Source: Micromonospora sp. Llam0 (lineage in GTDB: Bacteria; Actinomycetota; Actinomycetes; Mycobacteriales; Micromonosporaceae). From it: DNA of 64,000 bases. Shown one piece after another: positions 38,969 to 49,515 of this stretch (within the stretch, counting starts at the first letter, position 1; each line of letters starts with the position of its first letter). A program made the position numbers and the translations under genes. Under the pieces are notes generated by a model that was not told where the DNA came from, made no database searches, and worked only from the letters and a program-made list of their open reading frames with translations. The stretch lies in NCBI RefSeq assembly GCF_003751085.1, contig NZ_RJJY01000002.1, forward strand, positions 1,054,001 to 1,118,000, in the 5' to 3' direction.

Positions 38969-39748
38969 TCAAATCCGCCCCGCCAGGCGATTCACCTCGG
39001 TGAACACCTCGTCGAGCATGGCGGGTGTGAGCCGTCCGGTGAACGTGTTCTGCTGGCTGACGTGGTAGCAGCCCAGCACGTCGGGCACCGCCCCGCCGCC
39101 CGACCAGTGTGCCCCATGGCCGAACACCGGCCGGGGCGTGGGCGGCCGTCGCCCGTACACCCGGGTCATCGCCGGCCACCACGCAGCCCAGGCGAACGCG
39201 CCGAGCGCGACCACCACCCGCAGCGTGGGTCTCAGCAGGGCGATCTCCCGGTGCAGCCAGGGCGCGCAGGTGTCCCGTTCGGCCGGGGTGGGCCGGTTCG
39301 CCGGCGGGGCGCAGCGGACGGCGGCCACCACCCGGGTGTCCGACAGCCGCAGACCGTCGTCGACCGCGACGCTGGTCGGCTGGTTGGCCAGTCCGGCGCG
39401 GTGCAGGGCGGCGAACAGCACGTCGCCGGAGCGGTCGCCGGTGAAGACCCGGCCGGTCCGGTTGCCGCCGTGCGCCGCCGGCGCCAGCCCGAGGATCGCG
39501 ATCCGGGCGTCCGGCGGCCCGAAGCCGGGGACCGGGCGGCCCCAGTAGGTCTGGTCCCGAAACGCCGCGCGCTTCGTCGCCGCGACCTCTTCCCGCCAGG
39601 CGACCAGGTTGGGGCAGGCCCGGCAGCCGGCTACCGCGTGGTCCAGCGCCGGCAGGTCCGGCACCCGCGCCGCCGCACTGGTCACCTCGGACGCGCTGAC
39701 GCCGGTCACCTCGGACGCGCTGGTCTCGTCGGCTGCGGTACCGGTCAC
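38969..39748 (-). CDS. Family 5 (UdgB-type) uracil-DNA glycosylase
   Basis: A 259-residue Fe-S uracil-DNA glycosylase. The UdgB-type motif is [23 protein letters not shown] (shown in two parts: [13 protein letters not shown], then [10 protein letters not shown]), with CRACP supplying two of the cluster cysteines and a C-terminal [13 protein letters not shown]. Such enzymes excise uracil, hypoxanthine and related bases. GTG at 39748 has AAGGAG five bases upstream. A 19-bp sequence is directly repeated (period 24) in the leader-proximal coding region, giving the TSASEV duplication. Confidence 0.88.
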   Translation of the reverse strand: MTGTAADETSASEVTGVSASEVTSAAARVPDLPALDHAVAGCRACPNLVAWREEVAATKRAAFRDQTYWGRPVPGFGPPDARIAILGLAPAAHGGNRTGRVFTGDRSGDVLFAALHRAGLANQPTSVAVDDGLRLSDTRVVAAVRCAPPANRPTPAERDTCAPWLHREIALLRPTLRVVVALGAFAWAAWWPAMTRVYGRRPPTPRPVFGHGAHWSGGGAVPDVLGCYHVSQQNTFTGRLTPAMLDEVFTEVNRLAGRI

Positions 39749-39818
39749 CACGGCTCCTTCCGACGTCGGTCGGCCAGCGGACGACGCACCGCGAGACCGG
39801 GACCGGCCGGCTGCGGCG

Positions 39819-40526
39819 TCAACCGAGTCGGGTCCGGAACATCTCCAAGGTCCGCGCCCAGGCACGCGTCGACGCGTCGTCGTCGTACGACTCCGGCCGG
39901 TCGTCATTGAAGAACGCGTGCCGGGTGCCAGGGTAGTCGTAGACCACGCAACCGCCGCCGGCCGCCTCGATGTAGCCCTTGGCCTGCTGGATTCCGTCGG
40001 CGGCGGAGGTGCCGTCCTGCTCCGAACAGTGAATCATCGCCGACTTGCCGGCGTAGCCCGCCCAGTCCGGACGCATCCGCTCCCACGGCAGCGCCGGGTA
40101 GAACCCGGCGGTGGCGACGATCCGCCCGGTCAGCGTGGCCGACCAGAGCGCCAGGCTGCCGCCGGCGCAGAAGCCGACCGTACCGACGGTGTCGCCCGCC
40201 GACTCGGCCCGGCCGGCGAGGTACTCGGCAGCGCCCGCGATGTCCTCGGCCGCCTGGTCCATCGCCAGGCCCATCAGCAGCCGGCGGGCGTCGTCCGGCT
40301 CGGTCGCCTGTACGCCGTGGTAGAGGTCGGGGGCGAGGGCCACGAACCCCGCCTCGGCGAGCCGGTCGGCGACCGCGGCGATGTGCGGCACCAGCCCCCA
40401 CCACTCCTGGATCACGATGACCGCAGGTGCGGCGCCCACCGCGCCGCCCTCCCCGGGTGCCGGCGGCAGGGCCAGGTATCCCTCGCTGGTCCCGCCGTTG
40501 CTGCGGTAGCTCACCATCTCGCCCAT
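39819..40526 (-). CDS. Dienelactone hydrolase family protein
   Basis: An alpha/beta hydrolase of 235 residues. The nucleophile is Cys in GFCAGG (about residue 118), the Asp follows in [10 protein letters not shown] and the His is in GTRHAFFND, the Cys-Asp-His triad of carboxymethylenebutenolidase-like enzymes. IQEWWGL near residue 40 provides the conserved Glu. The chlorocatechol pathway genes are absent, so the substrate is unknown. The ATG is preceded by AGGAGG. Confidence 0.88.
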   Translation of the reverse strand: MGEMVSYRSNGGTSEGYLALPPAPGEGGAVGAAPAVIVIQEWWGLVPHIAAVADRLAEAGFVALAPDLYHGVQATEPDDARRLLMGLAMDQAAEDIAGAAEYLAGRAESAGDTVGTVGFCAGGSLALWSATLTGRIVATAGFYPALPWERMRPDWAGYAGKSAMIHCSEQDGTSAADGIQQAKGYIEAAGGGCVVYDYPGTRHAFFNDDRPESYDDDASTRAWARTLEMFRTRLG

Positions 40527-40678
40527 GGGGGTCCTCCTGTCGGTCAGTCATCGTTGGCTGGCGCGCAGTGGGGCACGTGTCCGGGTAGCCTGACACGCGC
40601 CGTGGGGCCGGGGAAGGCAAGCGGAGGGTGGCGTACGCCTCTTGGTGAGCTGCGGTACGTCTGCCGGTCACCGCAAAC

Positions 40679-41734
40679 TCAGGCAGATCCCGTCAGGCTC
40701 AGGCAGATCCCGTCCAGGATGTCGTGCTCACTGGCCACCACCGACGACACGTCGGCGCGTTCCATGACGATCCGCAGCACCAGGGCACCGGCGGCGATCA
40801 CGTCGGCCCGGCCCGGGTGCATCACCGGGATCCGCAGCCGCTGCCCGACCGGCATGGCTAGCAGGTCGGCGGTCACCTCGGCCACCTGGTCATAGCTGAT
40901 CCGGGCGTGGTGCAGCCGGTCCGCCCGGTAGCTGTCCAGCCGCAGCGCGATCCCGGCCACCGTGGTCACCGACCCGGCGAGCCCGACCAGCGTCGGCGGC
41001 GGTCCGGACCGGTCCGGACCCGTCACCACCGACAGCGCCCGGTCGACCGCCGCCGCGATGTCACGTTCGGCGGCGGCGATCTGGGCGGGGGTCGGCGGAT
41101 CGGCACGCAGGTGCCGCTCGGTCATCCGTACGCAGCCGACGTCCACCGACACCGCCCGGTGCACGGTGTCTGCGCCGACAACGAACTCACTGGACCCGCC
41201 GCCGATGTCAACCACCAGGTACGGTGCCGACGCGGTGGCCGCCAGCCCACCGACCGCCCCGGCGAAGGTGAGCCGGGCCTCCTCGTCGCCGGTCACCACC
41301 TCCGGGGTCACTCCGAGGGTGGCCTGCACCATCGCCACGAACTCGTCGGCGTTGTCGGCGTCGCGGCTGGCCGAGGTGGCGCACATCCGCACCCGCTCGA
41401 CGCCGTGCGCGGCCAGTTCGGCGGCGTACCCGGTGAGGGCCTGCCGGGTCCGTTCGATGGCCGCCGGGGCGAGCCGGCGGGTCCGGTCGACGCCTTCCCC
41501 GAGCCGGACGATCTCCATCCGGCGGACCACGTCGGTCAGCGGTGCGGCGGCCGACCCGGCCGGCGAGCCGGCTTCCGTGGCCAGGCCGTTCCCGGTCCCG
41601 GTCCCGGTCCCGGTCCCGGTCCCGGAGTCTGCCGGCTGCAGCGGATCCGGCAGGTCCGGCAGGTCCGCGATCAGCAACCGGACCGCGTTGGTGCCACAGT
41701 CGATGCCCGCCACCCGCGTCGCCACACCGGACAC
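40679..41734 (-). CDS. Exopolyphosphatase / guanosine pentaphosphatase (Ppx/GppA)
   Basis: Phosphatase of the sugar-kinase/Hsp70 superfamily (351 residues) acting on polyphosphate or pppGpp. The phosphate-1 motif GIDCGTNAVRLLI, DIGGGSSEFVVG (phosphate-2) and AGSVTTVAGIAL (adenosine-type) are present. A Gly-Thr repeat near residue 40, encoded by a CCCGGT microsatellite, lies in a surface loop. It is the last gene of an eno-divIC-DUF501-acetyltransferase run; the eno-divIC-DUF501-ppx order is conserved with M. tuberculosis Rv1023-Rv1026. Confidence 0.92.
   Translation of the reverse strand: MSGVATRVAGIDCGTNAVRLLIADLPDLPDPLQPADSGTGTGTGTGTGNGLATEAGSPAGSAAAPLTDVVRRMEIVRLGEGVDRTRRLAPAAIERTRQALTGYAAELAAHGVERVRMCATSASRDADNADEFVAMVQATLGVTPEVVTGDEEARLTFAGAVGGLAATASAPYLVVDIGGGSSEFVVGADTVHRAVSVDVGCVRMTERHLRADPPTPAQIAAAERDIAAAVDRALSVVTGPDRSGPPPTLVGLAGSVTTVAGIALRLDSYRADRLHHARISYDQVAEVTADLLAMPVGQRLRIPVMHPGRADVIAAGALVLRIVMERADVSSVVASEHDILDGICLSLTGSA
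41591..41625. repeat. Hexanucleotide microsatellite (CCCGGT) in the ppx/gppA gene
   Basis: Five perfect and one partial CCCGGT units (antisense to the gene: ACCGGG) encode alternating Thr-Gly. The unit is six bases, so slippage would change protein length in steps of two residues without shifting the frame. Confidence 0.9.
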
Positions 41735-41816
41735 CGTACCGGGTCCGGAGCCGCTGCCGGGCCGTCGGCGTCGGCCGCCGACGCCGTCGGGCGCGGGGGT
41801 GCGGGTGCGGTGCTCG

Positions 41817-42353
41817 TCAGCGCAGGTGCAGCAGCATCCGGGTGTTGCCGAGCGTGTTCGGTTTTACCCGCTCCAACCCGAGGAACTCGGCGACGCCTTC
41901 GTCGTACGAACGCAGCAGTTGCTCGTAGACCTGGGCCGGCACCGGAGCCCCGTCGATCTCGACGAAGCCGAAGCTGGCGAAGAACTTCGTCTCGAAGGTG
42001 AGCACGAACACCCGGGCCACGCCCAGCTGACGGGCGACGGCGAGCAGCTCCGTCACGATCCGGTGCCCGATCCGCCGGCCCCGGCACTGCGGGTCGACCG
42101 CGACGGTACGGATCTCCGCCAGGTCCTCCCACATCACATGCAGCGCGCCGCAGCCGACGATCGTCCCGTCCGCCGGCCGCTCGGCGACCCAGAACTCCTG
42201 GACGTCCTCGAACAGGGTGACCGTGGCCTTGCTGAGCAGCCGACGGTCCGGGCTGTACAGGTCGATCAGCCGTCGGATGCCCCGTACGTCGCGGGTCCGG
42301 GCCCGCCGGACGACCAGCTCGGCGTCGGATCCGGGATCCGTCACGCCGGTCAC
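41817..42353 (-). CDS. Amino-acid N-acetyltransferase (GNAT)
   Basis: A 178-residue GNAT protein of the short ArgA-like type that acetylates glutamate or a related amino acid; M. tuberculosis Rv2747 is the model. RTVAVDPQCRGRRIGHRIV is the acetyl-CoA loop (about residues 82-100) and LTFETKFFASFGF the C-terminal motif. The GTG start immediately follows the DUF501 stop (no gap), so it is translationally coupled. It is unclear whether arginine biosynthesis or another substrate is its main job. Confidence 0.8.
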   Translation of the reverse strand: MTGVTDPGSDAELVVRRARTRDVRGIRRLIDLYSPDRRLLSKATVTLFEDVQEFWVAERPADGTIVGCGALHVMWEDLAEIRTVAVDPQCRGRRIGHRIVTELLAVARQLGVARVFVLTFETKFFASFGFVEIDGAPVPAQVYEQLLRSYDEGVAEFLGLERVKPNTLGNTRMLLHLR

Positions 42354-42887
42354 CTAGTCCGACTCCGGCGGCGGCGGTACGCAGGGGCCGCCGGCCCACC
42401 AGGGGCCGATCAGCTCCCGCACCCGGTCGCCGATCGGGTTGACGCCCGGGCCGACGGCGAGTGCGTGACCCAGGTGGACGTGCAGACACTTGACCCGGCC
42501 CGGCATACCGCCGGCCGACACGCCGGCGATCTCCGGGACGTGGCCGATCGCCTCCCGCCGGGTCAGGTAGTCCTCGTGTGCCGCCCGGTAGTCGGCGGCG
42601 AACTCGGGATCCTCGGCCAGCTCGGCGGCGTACTCGCGCATCAGTCCGGCCGATTCGAGCCGGCTGCAGGCCGACGTCGCCCGAGGGCAGGTGAGATAGA
42701 ACAGGGTCGGGAAGGGCGTGCCGTCGGCGAGCCGGGGCACCGTCTCGACCACGTCGGGCAGTTGGCACGGACAGCGGTGAGCGACCGCCCGGGTGCCGCG
42801 CGGCGGCCGGCCGAGCTGCGCGGCGACCGCCGCGAGATCGCGTTCGTCGGCTGCTTCGCTCACCGATTCGTGCACCGATTCGCTCAC
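42354..42887 (-). CDS. DUF501 protein
   Basis: A 177-residue DUF501 member. RCPCQLPDVVETVPRLADG and PTLFYLTCPRATSACSRLES carry its conserved Cys residues, and VKCLHVHLGHALAVG the second half. The function is unknown. GTG at 42887 overlaps the divIC-like stop as GTGA, which indicates coupling, and the gene always sits beside eno and divIC in actinobacteria (from knowledge). Confidence 0.85.
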   Translation of the reverse strand: MSESVHESVSEAADERDLAAVAAQLGRPPRGTRAVAHRCPCQLPDVVETVPRLADGTPFPTLFYLTCPRATSACSRLESAGLMREYAAELAEDPEFAADYRAAHEDYLTRREAIGHVPEIAGVSAGGMPGRVKCLHVHLGHALAVGPGVNPIGDRVRELIGPWWAGGPCVPPPPESD

Positions 42888-43594
42888 CGAGAGATGCCCT
42901 CCGCGTCGGCGGCCTGCACGCTCGACCAGAGCGTGTCGTACCACGGGCCGGCTGGGCCGTCGCGCTCGCCAGCCGGCTCGACCGGCTCGCCCGAGTCGCG
43001 GGCGGCACCGTCCGGATCGTGCAGCACCAGCAGCGGAACCTCGCCCGGGTAGACCATGTAGAACCGGCGCTTCGCTTCGATCCGGATGAAGTCCGGGTCC
43101 TGCCAGCGCTCGGCCTGCGCGTTGAGCTCGGCGATCCGCTCGCGCTGGGCCTGCTGAGCCTGCTCGATGCGGGCGATGTCGGACTGCTGGGCCAGGTAGA
43201 CCCGCACCGGATAGGTGTACGCCAGCGCCAGGGCGACCAGCACCACCAACAGCACGGTGGCCCGGCCGGTGAACCGGTTGGGCTGCGGCGCGGTGGTCCG
43301 CTTGACCGGGCCGCCGGGCACTCGGCGGCCGGCCGCCGGCCGGCTGGCCGGGCGACCTGGGTCACCGGAGCGGCCCGCAGCGGACCGGGGCGCGCTGGAG
43401 CGGGGCGGGGCGGACCGGTCGGCACCGGCCGACCGGGTCGGTCTGCCGCGCTGGTCGGCCCGGGACCCGCCGTCCTGGCCGGTGTCCCGGCCGGCGAGTC
43501 GCAGTGGCCCGCGCGAGCCGGACCGGCCGGGCTGGCCCGGCCGGCGGGCCGGGCCCTGACCACTCGGTGTGCGCCGTTGCGGCACCGTCGTCAC
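42884..43594 (-). CDS. Septum formation initiator family protein (DivIC/FtsB-like)
   Basis: A 236-residue protein. A basic, Pro/Arg/Gly-rich cytoplasmic N-terminus (about 110 residues) leads to one membrane helix (LLVVLVALALAYTYPV) and a short coiled coil (IARIEQAQQAQRERIAEL), then a Pro-rich tail. It joins FtsQ/FtsL in the divisome. The N-terminus is much longer than in E. coli FtsB, as in other actinobacteria. GTG at 43594 is preceded by GGGAGG. A GTGA overlap couples it to DUF501. Confidence 0.88.
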   Translation of the reverse strand: MTTVPQRRTPSGQGPARRPGQPGRSGSRGPLRLAGRDTGQDGGSRADQRGRPTRSAGADRSAPPRSSAPRSAAGRSGDPGRPASRPAAGRRVPGGPVKRTTAPQPNRFTGRATVLLVVLVALALAYTYPVRVYLAQQSDIARIEQAQQAQRERIAELNAQAERWQDPDFIRIEAKRRFYMVYPGEVPLLVLHDPDGAARDSGEPVEPAGERDGPAGPWYDTLWSSVQAADAEGISR

Positions 43595-43635
43595 ACCCCT
43601 CCCCGGGCGGTTGGCTGTGCGGGACCGGTCGCGGT

Positions 43636-43664
43636 GCGCCGGCGGCTGGTCGAACCGCCGGCGC
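43636..43664. other. Hairpin between eno and the divIC-like gene
   Basis: A perfect 10-bp stem (GCGCCGGCGG/CCGCCGGCGC) with a nine-base loop lies 60 bp after the eno stop, in the 130-bp gap before the divIC-like gene. It lacks a U-run, so it may attenuate rather than terminate transcription. Confidence 0.5.
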
Positions 43665-43724
43665 GCCGGGACCGGCCGGACCGGACCCGGTCGCCAGGAC
43701 CGGGCCGGTCGAACCGGCGGGACG

Positions 43725-45218
<1,494 letters not shown>

Positions 45219-45223
45219 TCACC

Positions 45224-45934
45224 ATGCGTGCAACGGAGAACCGGTTCCGCCGCGCCGCTGCGGCCACCGCCGCCGGCACGCTGCTGTTGGTCGCCGGCTG
45301 CCAGACCATCGCCGACGCCGGGCAGACCATCGAGCCGGCCGACCTGGTCAACGAGCTGGCCGCCCGACTCGACGGAGCCAGGGCGTTGACCTACTCGGCC
45401 GAGTACCAACTGGTCGGCGGGGCCAGTGCCAGCATCGTGCAGGCGCAGACCCCGCAACGTACGGCGTACGTCTACCCGGGCGGCAAGCTGATCGTCACCG
45501 GCGAGACCACCACCGAGTGTGACACCGACGATTCCCCGCCGGTCTGCACCCTGACCAGCGGGCCGTCCCCTTCCACCCAACCAGATCCGGAGCTGTTCAC
45601 CGACGCCAACGCCGGCGGCCTGGTGACCCCACCGGTGGTGATCACGCTACTCAACGCCACCGCGCTGGATCCGGCGGCCGTGGTGAGCCAGAACGACACC
45701 ACGATCGCCGGCCGGCACGCCAGCTGTGTGCAGGTCAGCCAGGTGCAGGGGGCGGCGGCGTCCCGGTTCGACGTGTGTGTCACCACCGAAGGCGCGCTGG
45801 GCAGCTTCACCGGGGTGGTCGATGGACAGGCCGTCGAATTCGCGATAAGCCGGTACAGTGACACTGCCGACGAGACCGCCTTCACGCTCCCCCGCGGGGC
45901 CCGGTCCGTCGACCGTCGACCCGGCCCGGCGTAA
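45224..45934 (+). CDS. Lipoprotein of the LppX/LprG fold type
   Basis: A 236-residue secreted lipoprotein. The signal peptide (residues 1-26) ends in the lipobox LVAGC, with lipidated Cys near residue 27. The mature part resembles the LppX/LprG lipid-carrier fold (LVNELAARLDGARALTYSAEY). Four further Cys could form two disulfides (TECDTDDSPPVCT; ASCVQVSQ to FDVCVTT). The gene is 10 bp upstream of nudC; a shared transcript is likely. Confidence 0.8.
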   Translation: MRATENRFRRAAAATAAGTLLLVAGCQTIADAGQTIEPADLVNELAARLDGARALTYSAEYQLVGGASASIVQAQTPQRTAYVYPGGKLIVTGETTTECDTDDSPPVCTLTSGPSPSTQPDPELFTDANAGGLVTPPVVITLLNATALDPAAVVSQNDTTIAGRHASCVQVSQVQGAAASRFDVCVTTEGALGSFTGVVDGQAVEFAISRYSDTADETAFTLPRGARSVDRRPGPA

Positions 45935-45944
45935 CGGGCCGTCG

Positions 45945-46847
45945 GTGCCCGATCCGGCCCCGCCCAGCGATCCGGCCCCGCCCAGCAGATTCGTACCCGA
46001 CGCCCGGGTGGGCCAGGGTGCCGCTCCGGCCGATCCGTGTCTGGTGGTGGCCGGCCGCCGACTGCTGGTCGGCGCCGACGGCGGACTACCGTCGGTGGCC
46101 GATCTACCGGCCGGCACCGAGTGGGTGCCGCTGGGCAGCCTGGACGGCACCCGGGTGTGGGCGGCCGGCCTGCCCGCCGTCGACGACCAGCTCGGCGGCT
46201 GGCGGAGCTGGCCGGCGATGGCCGGCGAGCTGGGTGAGCCACTCGCCGCGCTCGCCGGACGCGCCCTGCAGGTGATCACCTGGCGGCGTACCCACCGGTT
46301 CTGCGGAGCCTGCGCCACCGAGCTGGCCGAGGTGCCCGGCGAGCACGCCCGCCGCTGCCCCGGCTGTGACCTGTACGTACCGATGCAGCTCTCCCCCGCC
46401 GTGCTGGCTGCGATCACCCGCAGCCCCGGCCCCGACGGTGACGAGTTGCTGCTGGTCCGGCACACCTACGGGCCGACCGCTGTCTGGGCCCTGGTCGCCG
46501 GGTTCGTCGAGGCCGGCGAGACGCTGGAGGAGGCGGTGCACCGCGAGGTCGCCGAGGAGGTCGGCCTCGACGTGCACGAGGTGGACTACTTCGGCAGCCA
46601 GCCGTGGGCGATGTCCGGCCCCGGCGTGGTGCTCGCCGGGTTCACCGCCCGCGCCGCGCCGGACGCCGAACCGGTCGTCGACGGCCGGGAGATCGCCGAG
46701 GCCCGGTGGTTCGCCCTGGACGACCTGCCGGCCGAGCTGCCGGCGACGTACTCGATCTCCCGCTGGCTGATCGAACACCAGCGGGGCGGTCGGGCCTCAG
46801 CAGCCCAGCAAGGCCGGGCCTCAGCGGCCCGGTCAGACCGGCAGTAG
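45945..46847 (+). CDS. nudC: NAD(+) diphosphatase (NudC)
   Basis: Nudix hydrolase of 300 residues that hydrolyses NADH to NMNH and AMP and can remove NAD caps from RNA. A zinc ribbon (CGACATELAEVPGEHARRCPGC, split as CGAC and CPGC) precedes the Nudix box GFVEAGETLEEAVHREVAEEVGL (Gly-x5-Glu-x7-Arg-Glu-Val-x-Glu-Glu). The diagnostic SQPW follows as SQPWAMSG rather than the usual SQPWPFP. I chose GTG 45945; its Shine-Dalgarno is weak. The 3' end overlaps the convergent DUF885 gene by 15 bp. Confidence 0.93.
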   Translation: MPDPAPPSDPAPPSRFVPDARVGQGAAPADPCLVVAGRRLLVGADGGLPSVADLPAGTEWVPLGSLDGTRVWAAGLPAVDDQLGGWRSWPAMAGELGEPLAALAGRALQVITWRRTHRFCGACATELAEVPGEHARRCPGCDLYVPMQLSPAVLAAITRSPGPDGDELLLVRHTYGPTAVWALVAGFVEAGETLEEAVHREVAEEVGLDVHEVDYFGSQPWAMSGPGVVLAGFTARAAPDAEPVVDGREIAEARWFALDDLPAELPATYSISRWLIEHQRGGRASAAQQGRASAARSDRQ

Positions 46848-48449
46848 CGCCGGCAGGTGCCGCGGCGGCGGGGAGCCGTGCGCCAGCATCGCGTCGTGCC
46901 ACTGCCGGGCCGGTACGCCGGTCGGCCGCGCCGCCGCCACCTGCGCCACCTCCGCATAGCCCACGAAGTACGTGGAGAGCTGGGTGAAGGTCAGCAGCGC
47001 CCGACGCCATTTGCCGGCCGCTTCGCCCTCCTCCTGGAAACCCCGACCGGTCATCAACGCCATCGCCTCGGCCTGCGACAGCTCCGCGCAGTGCGTCAAC
47101 TGGTCCAGGATCGCGTTGATGGTCATCCGCAACTGCATCTTCAACTGCTGCAGCCGTACCGGCAGGCCACCGAAACCGGCGTCGACCATCATCTCCTCGG
47201 CGTACACCGCCCAGCCCTCCACGAACGGCCCGGACCGGCCGACCGGCCGCACCCGGGTGGTGCCGAGGAACCGACGGGCGTGCGCCAACTGCAGGAAGTG
47301 CCCCGGCATCGCCTCGTGCACGGTCAGGTTACGCACCATGTGGTCGTTGTACTCGCGGTAGAACGACTCGACCCGCTCGGCCGGCCAGTCCGTCGGCGTC
47401 GGCGCGATGCAGTAGAACGTCGGCACGTCGGCCCGCTCCAGCACCCCGGGCGGGTCGCAGTAGGCCACCGCGACGCCCCGGGCGAACTCCGGCATCTCCT
47501 GGATCACGCACCGGTCGTCCACCATCGACACCAGATCGTGGGCGGCGACGAACTCACTGGTCTCCCGCATCGCGGTCTGCGCCAGCGACACGATGGACGA
47601 GTCGTCCGGATGCTCGGCGGCCAACCGGGCCAGCGCGGTGCGTACCGTGTCATCGGTGGCCGGCCCACCGGTCAGCTCGGCCGCCGCCGCCCGGATCTCG
47701 CCGGTCACCCGCTCCAGATTCGCCCAGGCCCGGTCCAGCACGTCGGCGGCGGTCAGCTCGGTGTCCAGGGTGTGCCACAGCTGGGCCTCCCACAGCCGCC
47801 GACCCAGCTGCGGATCCCGCCGGTCGACGTCGCGCTCCCGACTGTCGCGCAGCCAGCCAGCGAACTCGTCCAACGCGTACGCCGCCTCGGCCGCCAGCGG
47901 CTCGACCTGGTCCCGCAGCCCCGGCTCCTCGGCCAGCAGCCCCGGCACCTGCTCGCGAACCAGCGCGGCGGTGCCGGCGAACTGGCCGGCGGCGGTCTCG
48001 GCGTGAATCGCCGGCACGCCGCGCAGCGTCTCGCGGGCGGTGGCCAGCACGTCCGGTACGGCACCGAGCCGCCCGGCCAGGCTGGTCAGCCGCTGCGCGG
48101 CCGGCGCGAACGGGCGAGCGATCAGCCCGTGCAGCAGCGGCCCCGGGTTGTAGACCAGCGGATTCCACTCCCGGGCGCGCACCTCGGTCAACTCGAACAG
48201 CCGCCGGTCGACCATGGCCGACAGGATCGCGTGATCCACCCGCTCCTGAGTGGACAGCACGTCCGCGTCGACCTCGGCGAGCGCGTTGGTGGCATCCAGC
48301 AGCATCGTCGCGGTCGCGGCTACCCCGTCGACCGACAGGTCCGGCAGCCGGTCGTCGTGGCGGTGGTCACCGGCCGACGACGCCAGGGCGGGGTCGCTGG
48401 CCAGCAGCGCGTCGATGATGCGTTCAGCCAGAGGTACGAACGACGCCAT
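46833..48449 (-). CDS. DUF885 putative metallopeptidase
   Basis: A 538-residue DUF885 protein with the zinc-binding HEAMPGHFLQ motif (HExxxGH, about residue 384) and the downstream Glu of GWAVYAEEMM. The family is regarded as uncharacterised metallopeptidases with a helical body. TAGGGT lies seven bases upstream of the ATG (48457-48462), so the mRNA may be leaderless. It is 40 bp downstream of the Brp/Blh gene on the same strand, so it could also be read from the rhodopsin promoter. Confidence 0.82.
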   Translation of the reverse strand: MASFVPLAERIIDALLASDPALASSAGDHRHDDRLPDLSVDGVAATATMLLDATNALAEVDADVLSTQERVDHAILSAMVDRRLFELTEVRAREWNPLVYNPGPLLHGLIARPFAPAAQRLTSLAGRLGAVPDVLATARETLRGVPAIHAETAAGQFAGTAALVREQVPGLLAEEPGLRDQVEPLAAEAAYALDEFAGWLRDSRERDVDRRDPQLGRRLWEAQLWHTLDTELTAADVLDRAWANLERVTGEIRAAAAELTGGPATDDTVRTALARLAAEHPDDSSIVSLAQTAMRETSEFVAAHDLVSMVDDRCVIQEMPEFARGVAVAYCDPPGVLERADVPTFYCIAPTPTDWPAERVESFYREYNDHMVRNLTVHEAMPGHFLQLAHARRFLGTTRVRPVGRSGPFVEGWAVYAEEMMVDAGFGGLPVRLQQLKMQLRMTINAILDQLTHCAELSQAEAMALMTGRGFQEEGEAAGKWRRALLTFTQLSTYFVGYAEVAQVAAARPTGVPARQWHDAMLAHGSPPPRHLPALLPV

Positions 48450-48456
48450 GGCACCG

Positions 48457-48462
48457 ACCCTA
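48457..48462 (-). promoter_or_regulatory. -10 element (TAGGGT) for a leaderless DUF885 mRNA
   Basis: On the minus strand TAGGGT ends seven bases before the ATG at 48449, the same spacing as at 31148 and 24568. Confidence 0.45.
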
Positions 48463-48489
48463 GGCCATGCCACCGACGCTATGCGTCGA

Positions 48490-49515
48490 TCAACCCGGCG
48501 AGCAGCCGGGACTACCGGACCGCACCTCGCCCGGCGAGTCGGCGGCGGCGCGCCGGTCGAGCCAGAACACCAGCATGGCGTGCGGTGCGGTGAGCCCGGC
48601 CAGCACCGCGAAGCCGGTGGACACCGCCGCGTCCGGCGTGGTCGAGACGGTGATCGGAACCAGCACAACCAGCACGACCCCGACGGGGATCGCCGCCTGT
48701 GCCGCGAACCGGAGCAGCGGAGGACCCAGCCGGCCGGCACTCAACGCGACGGCATTGGCGGGGTCCGCGCACAATAGCCGAGCCACGTGTCGCACCGAGT
48801 GGCCAGCAGCGAAGTACGTTGCGAACGCCAGCGCGGGCGGCACCAGCGCGAACACGGCGACGAGCAACCCGAGGTAGGCGGCGTCACCTCGGCGGCCGGC
48901 TCGCAGGTCGTCCATCGCGGTGACGACCATCGCCGCGCCGGCGAGCGCGACAGCCGCGCCGCAGAGCTCGGTGGTCAGCAGGTCCGCCGCACCGGAGTCG
49001 ATGCTCTCCAGCAGCGGATCCACCTGGTCGCGCCAGAGCGCCAACGGTAGCAGCACCGGCGGCGCGCCGTAGGCGAGCACGGCGTACGGCCGAACCGGTG
49101 TGCCACGTCCGTCCCGTTGCCGGTGAAACGATTCGTCACCTGCGCCGAAGTGCCCGATCGTGAGCGCCAGGAACGCGATGAGCATCGGGCCGGAGGCGGT
49201 GTGGCATATCCACCAGCCAAACCCGGCAGCGCCGACGTACCCGGCCAGCAGGCCCGCCCGTGGTCGCCAGCCACGGGATGGCACCGACAGCCAGGCCGGC
49301 ACCAGGTGATCGACGGCACCGTGCGGGAGGCCGATCAGCAGACCCGCCAGCAGCGGCAGCGGCAGCGGCGAGTGGCTGGCCGGCCCGGCGGGTCTCAGCG
49401 CGAGCAGGTCCAGCAGCAGCACCGCGACCAGTGCCAGCGCGGAAAACCGCCCGGCGCGGCGCAGCAGCCACTGTCCGGTGTCCGGCTGACGCTCAGGCCA
49501 CAAGCAACTGGTCAC
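48490..49515 (-). CDS. blh: Brp/Blh-family beta-carotene 15,15'-dioxygenase
   Basis: A 341-residue polytopic (about ten helices) iron enzyme that cleaves beta-carotene to two retinals. The metal-binding histidines are in LPHGAVDHL (residues about 64-72), IGHFGAGDE (near 130), ATYFAAGHSVRHV (near 235) and APHAMLVF (near 310). It supplies the chromophore for the adjacent rhodopsin, whose gene overlaps its 5' end by 23 bp. The GTG at 49515 has no obvious ribosome site, consistent with translational coupling to the rhodopsin; an internal TTG is also possible. Confidence 0.88.
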   Translation of the reverse strand: MTSCLWPERQPDTGQWLLRRAGRFSALALVAVLLLDLLALRPAGPASHSPLPLPLLAGLLIGLPHGAVDHLVPAWLSVPSRGWRPRAGLLAGYVGAAGFGWWICHTASGPMLIAFLALTIGHFGAGDESFHRQRDGRGTPVRPYAVLAYGAPPVLLPLALWRDQVDPLLESIDSGAADLLTTELCGAAVALAGAAMVVTAMDDLRAGRRGDAAYLGLLVAVFALVPPALAFATYFAAGHSVRHVARLLCADPANAVALSAGRLGPPLLRFAAQAAIPVGVVLVVLVPITVSTTPDAAVSTGFAVLAGLTAPHAMLVFWLDRRAAADSPGEVRSGSPGCSPG

